From the NCBI GenBank assembly GCA_012511995.1, contig JAAZFA010000437.1, positions 1 to 5,013 of the forward strand: a stretch of 5,013 bases of DNA, read 5' to 3'. Positions 4,511-5,013 of this stretch are shown here, piece after piece. Made by a program: the position numbers and the translations under genes. Source of the stretch: Thermoproteota archaeon (GTDB lineage Archaea > Thermoproteota > Bathyarchaeia > Bathyarchaeales > Bathycorpusculaceae). Positions within the stretch are counted from its first letter, which is position 1, and every line of letters begins with the position of its first letter. The notes under the pieces are model-generated. The model was not told the DNA's origin and did no database searches. It saw nothing but the letters and a program-made list of their open reading frames with translations.

Positions 4511-5013
4511 TTATTGTTTTCTTTCATTTTGCCATAGATCTACTAAGTCGATGTAGCATTGAGCGATTTTTTCAATCGTTGTGTTCTTGTCGATTTTACC
4601 GGCTTTATATTCGACTAAGGGATCCCAGAAGATTGTTCTACCGACTGCAAAGCCGATGATGCCTGGAATTTTTGCACCTACACCAAGCCATTCTTTGACT
4701 TTTTCTTTGGATTCGCCGCGACCTAATGTAATGACGCCTGCTTTGCGACCGCTCATTTGCGTTTGTGCTACGATGGATTTGGCGTCGTTTGGGTCTTCTA
4801 CGCCTTCAAGTTTCCAAATAACTGGTTCGACGCCGCCGTCTTGGATTTCTTTTATGGCTTGACACATAAGTTTAGGGCGAAGTTCACGGTCGTATCTTTC
4901 TTTGGAGCCACCGACCATACTTAGTTGTGTTGGAGTTGCTGGTACAATTAATTCAAAGAGGAAGGGTCGATTAGTCTTTGCCAAGTAATCACTTAATAAT
5001 TTCAAGCGTTGTA
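4511..5013 (-). CDS. DUF2090 aldolase-like protein, partial (5' end beyond window)
   Basis: The minus-strand frame is open to the right edge, giving 167 codons. A TTG at 5003-5005 could be read as a start, but the codons before it read QRLKLLSDYL, which continues the family pattern, so the gene almost certainly begins outside the window. The sequence matches the C-terminal DUF2090 domain of bacterial IolC proteins, a TIM-barrel related to class I tagatose/fructose bisphosphate aldolases. Visible blocks, numbered from that TTG, are FLFELIVPATPTQL (16-28), YDRELRPKL (38-46), VEPVIWKLEG (59-68), ITLGRG (92-97) and GFAVGRTIFWDPL (118-130). Lys65 in WKLEG, at 4811-4813, is the candidate Schiff-base lysine, and Arg123 may bind phosphate. 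Only the C-terminal half or so of the usual domain of about 300 residues is seen. It lies 10 bases before glpX in the same operon, which suggests a sugar-phosphate substrate. Whether it is fused to a kinase upstream cannot be seen. Confidence 0.83.
   Translation of the reverse strand, partial: QRLKLLSDYLAKTNRPFLFELIVPATPTQLSMVGGSKERYDRELRPKLMCQAIKEIQDGGVEPVIWKLEGVEDPNDAKSIVAQTQMSGRKAGVITLGRGESKEKVKEWLGVGAKIPGIIGFAVGRTIFWDPLVEYKAGKIDKNTTIEKIAQCYIDLVDLWQNERKQ

Noticed and set aside
4581..4862. Plus-strand 93-codon open frame
   Set aside because: It is antisense to the conserved DUF2090 blocks and has no family features.
5003..5005. TTG as true start of the DUF2090 gene
   Set aside because: The frame stays open upstream to the edge with family-like residues (QRL), and the protein would lack the N-terminal half of the barrel.

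Overview
The window reads as chromosomal DNA from an archaeon, most probably a TACK-type lineage such as Bathyarchaeia. That placement is inference from gene content: a DUF2095 protein (a family described as archaeal), a winged-helix protein with a DUF5752-like C-terminus, a PPK/GGLG-type glycosyltransferase, one TTG start, short or SD-poor leaders and T-rich gene ends. There are no tRNA or rRNA genes, mobile elements or CRISPR repeats. Coding density is high and all genes look intact apart from the two cut by the window edges.

Layout. Left edge, minus strand: the 5' part of a small two-helix membrane protein gene (1-223) that runs off the window, then a 147-base gap with a small inverted-repeat cluster, then a winged-helix/DUF5752-like gene (365-970). 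A 165-base divergent region (971-1135) separates it from a plus-strand series: a glycogen-synthase-like glycosyltransferase (1136-2386), a pol-beta-type nucleotidyltransferase 5 bases later (2392-3003), and after a 68-base gap a DUF2095 protein (3072-3473). A 43-base convergent gap then meets a minus-strand pair entering from the right edge: a DUF2090 aldolase-like protein (C-terminal part only, 4511-5013) followed 10 bases later by a class II fructose-1,6-bisphosphatase, GlpX (3517-4500).

How the genes may work together. The theme is sugar storage and gluconeogenesis. GlpX makes fructose 6-phosphate from fructose 1,6-bisphosphate. Its operon partner belongs to the TIM-barrel domain found at the C-terminus of some IolC proteins and keeps a candidate Schiff-base lysine, so it may be an aldolase acting just before or beside GlpX. 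The glycosyltransferase could use the resulting hexose, as nucleotide sugar, for an alpha-glucan or another glycan. The divergent winged-helix protein is a reasonable candidate local regulator. The most interesting points are the DUF2090-GlpX pair, the glycosyltransferase-nucleotidyltransferase pair with its divergent DUF5752-like neighbour, and the small membrane protein at the left edge.
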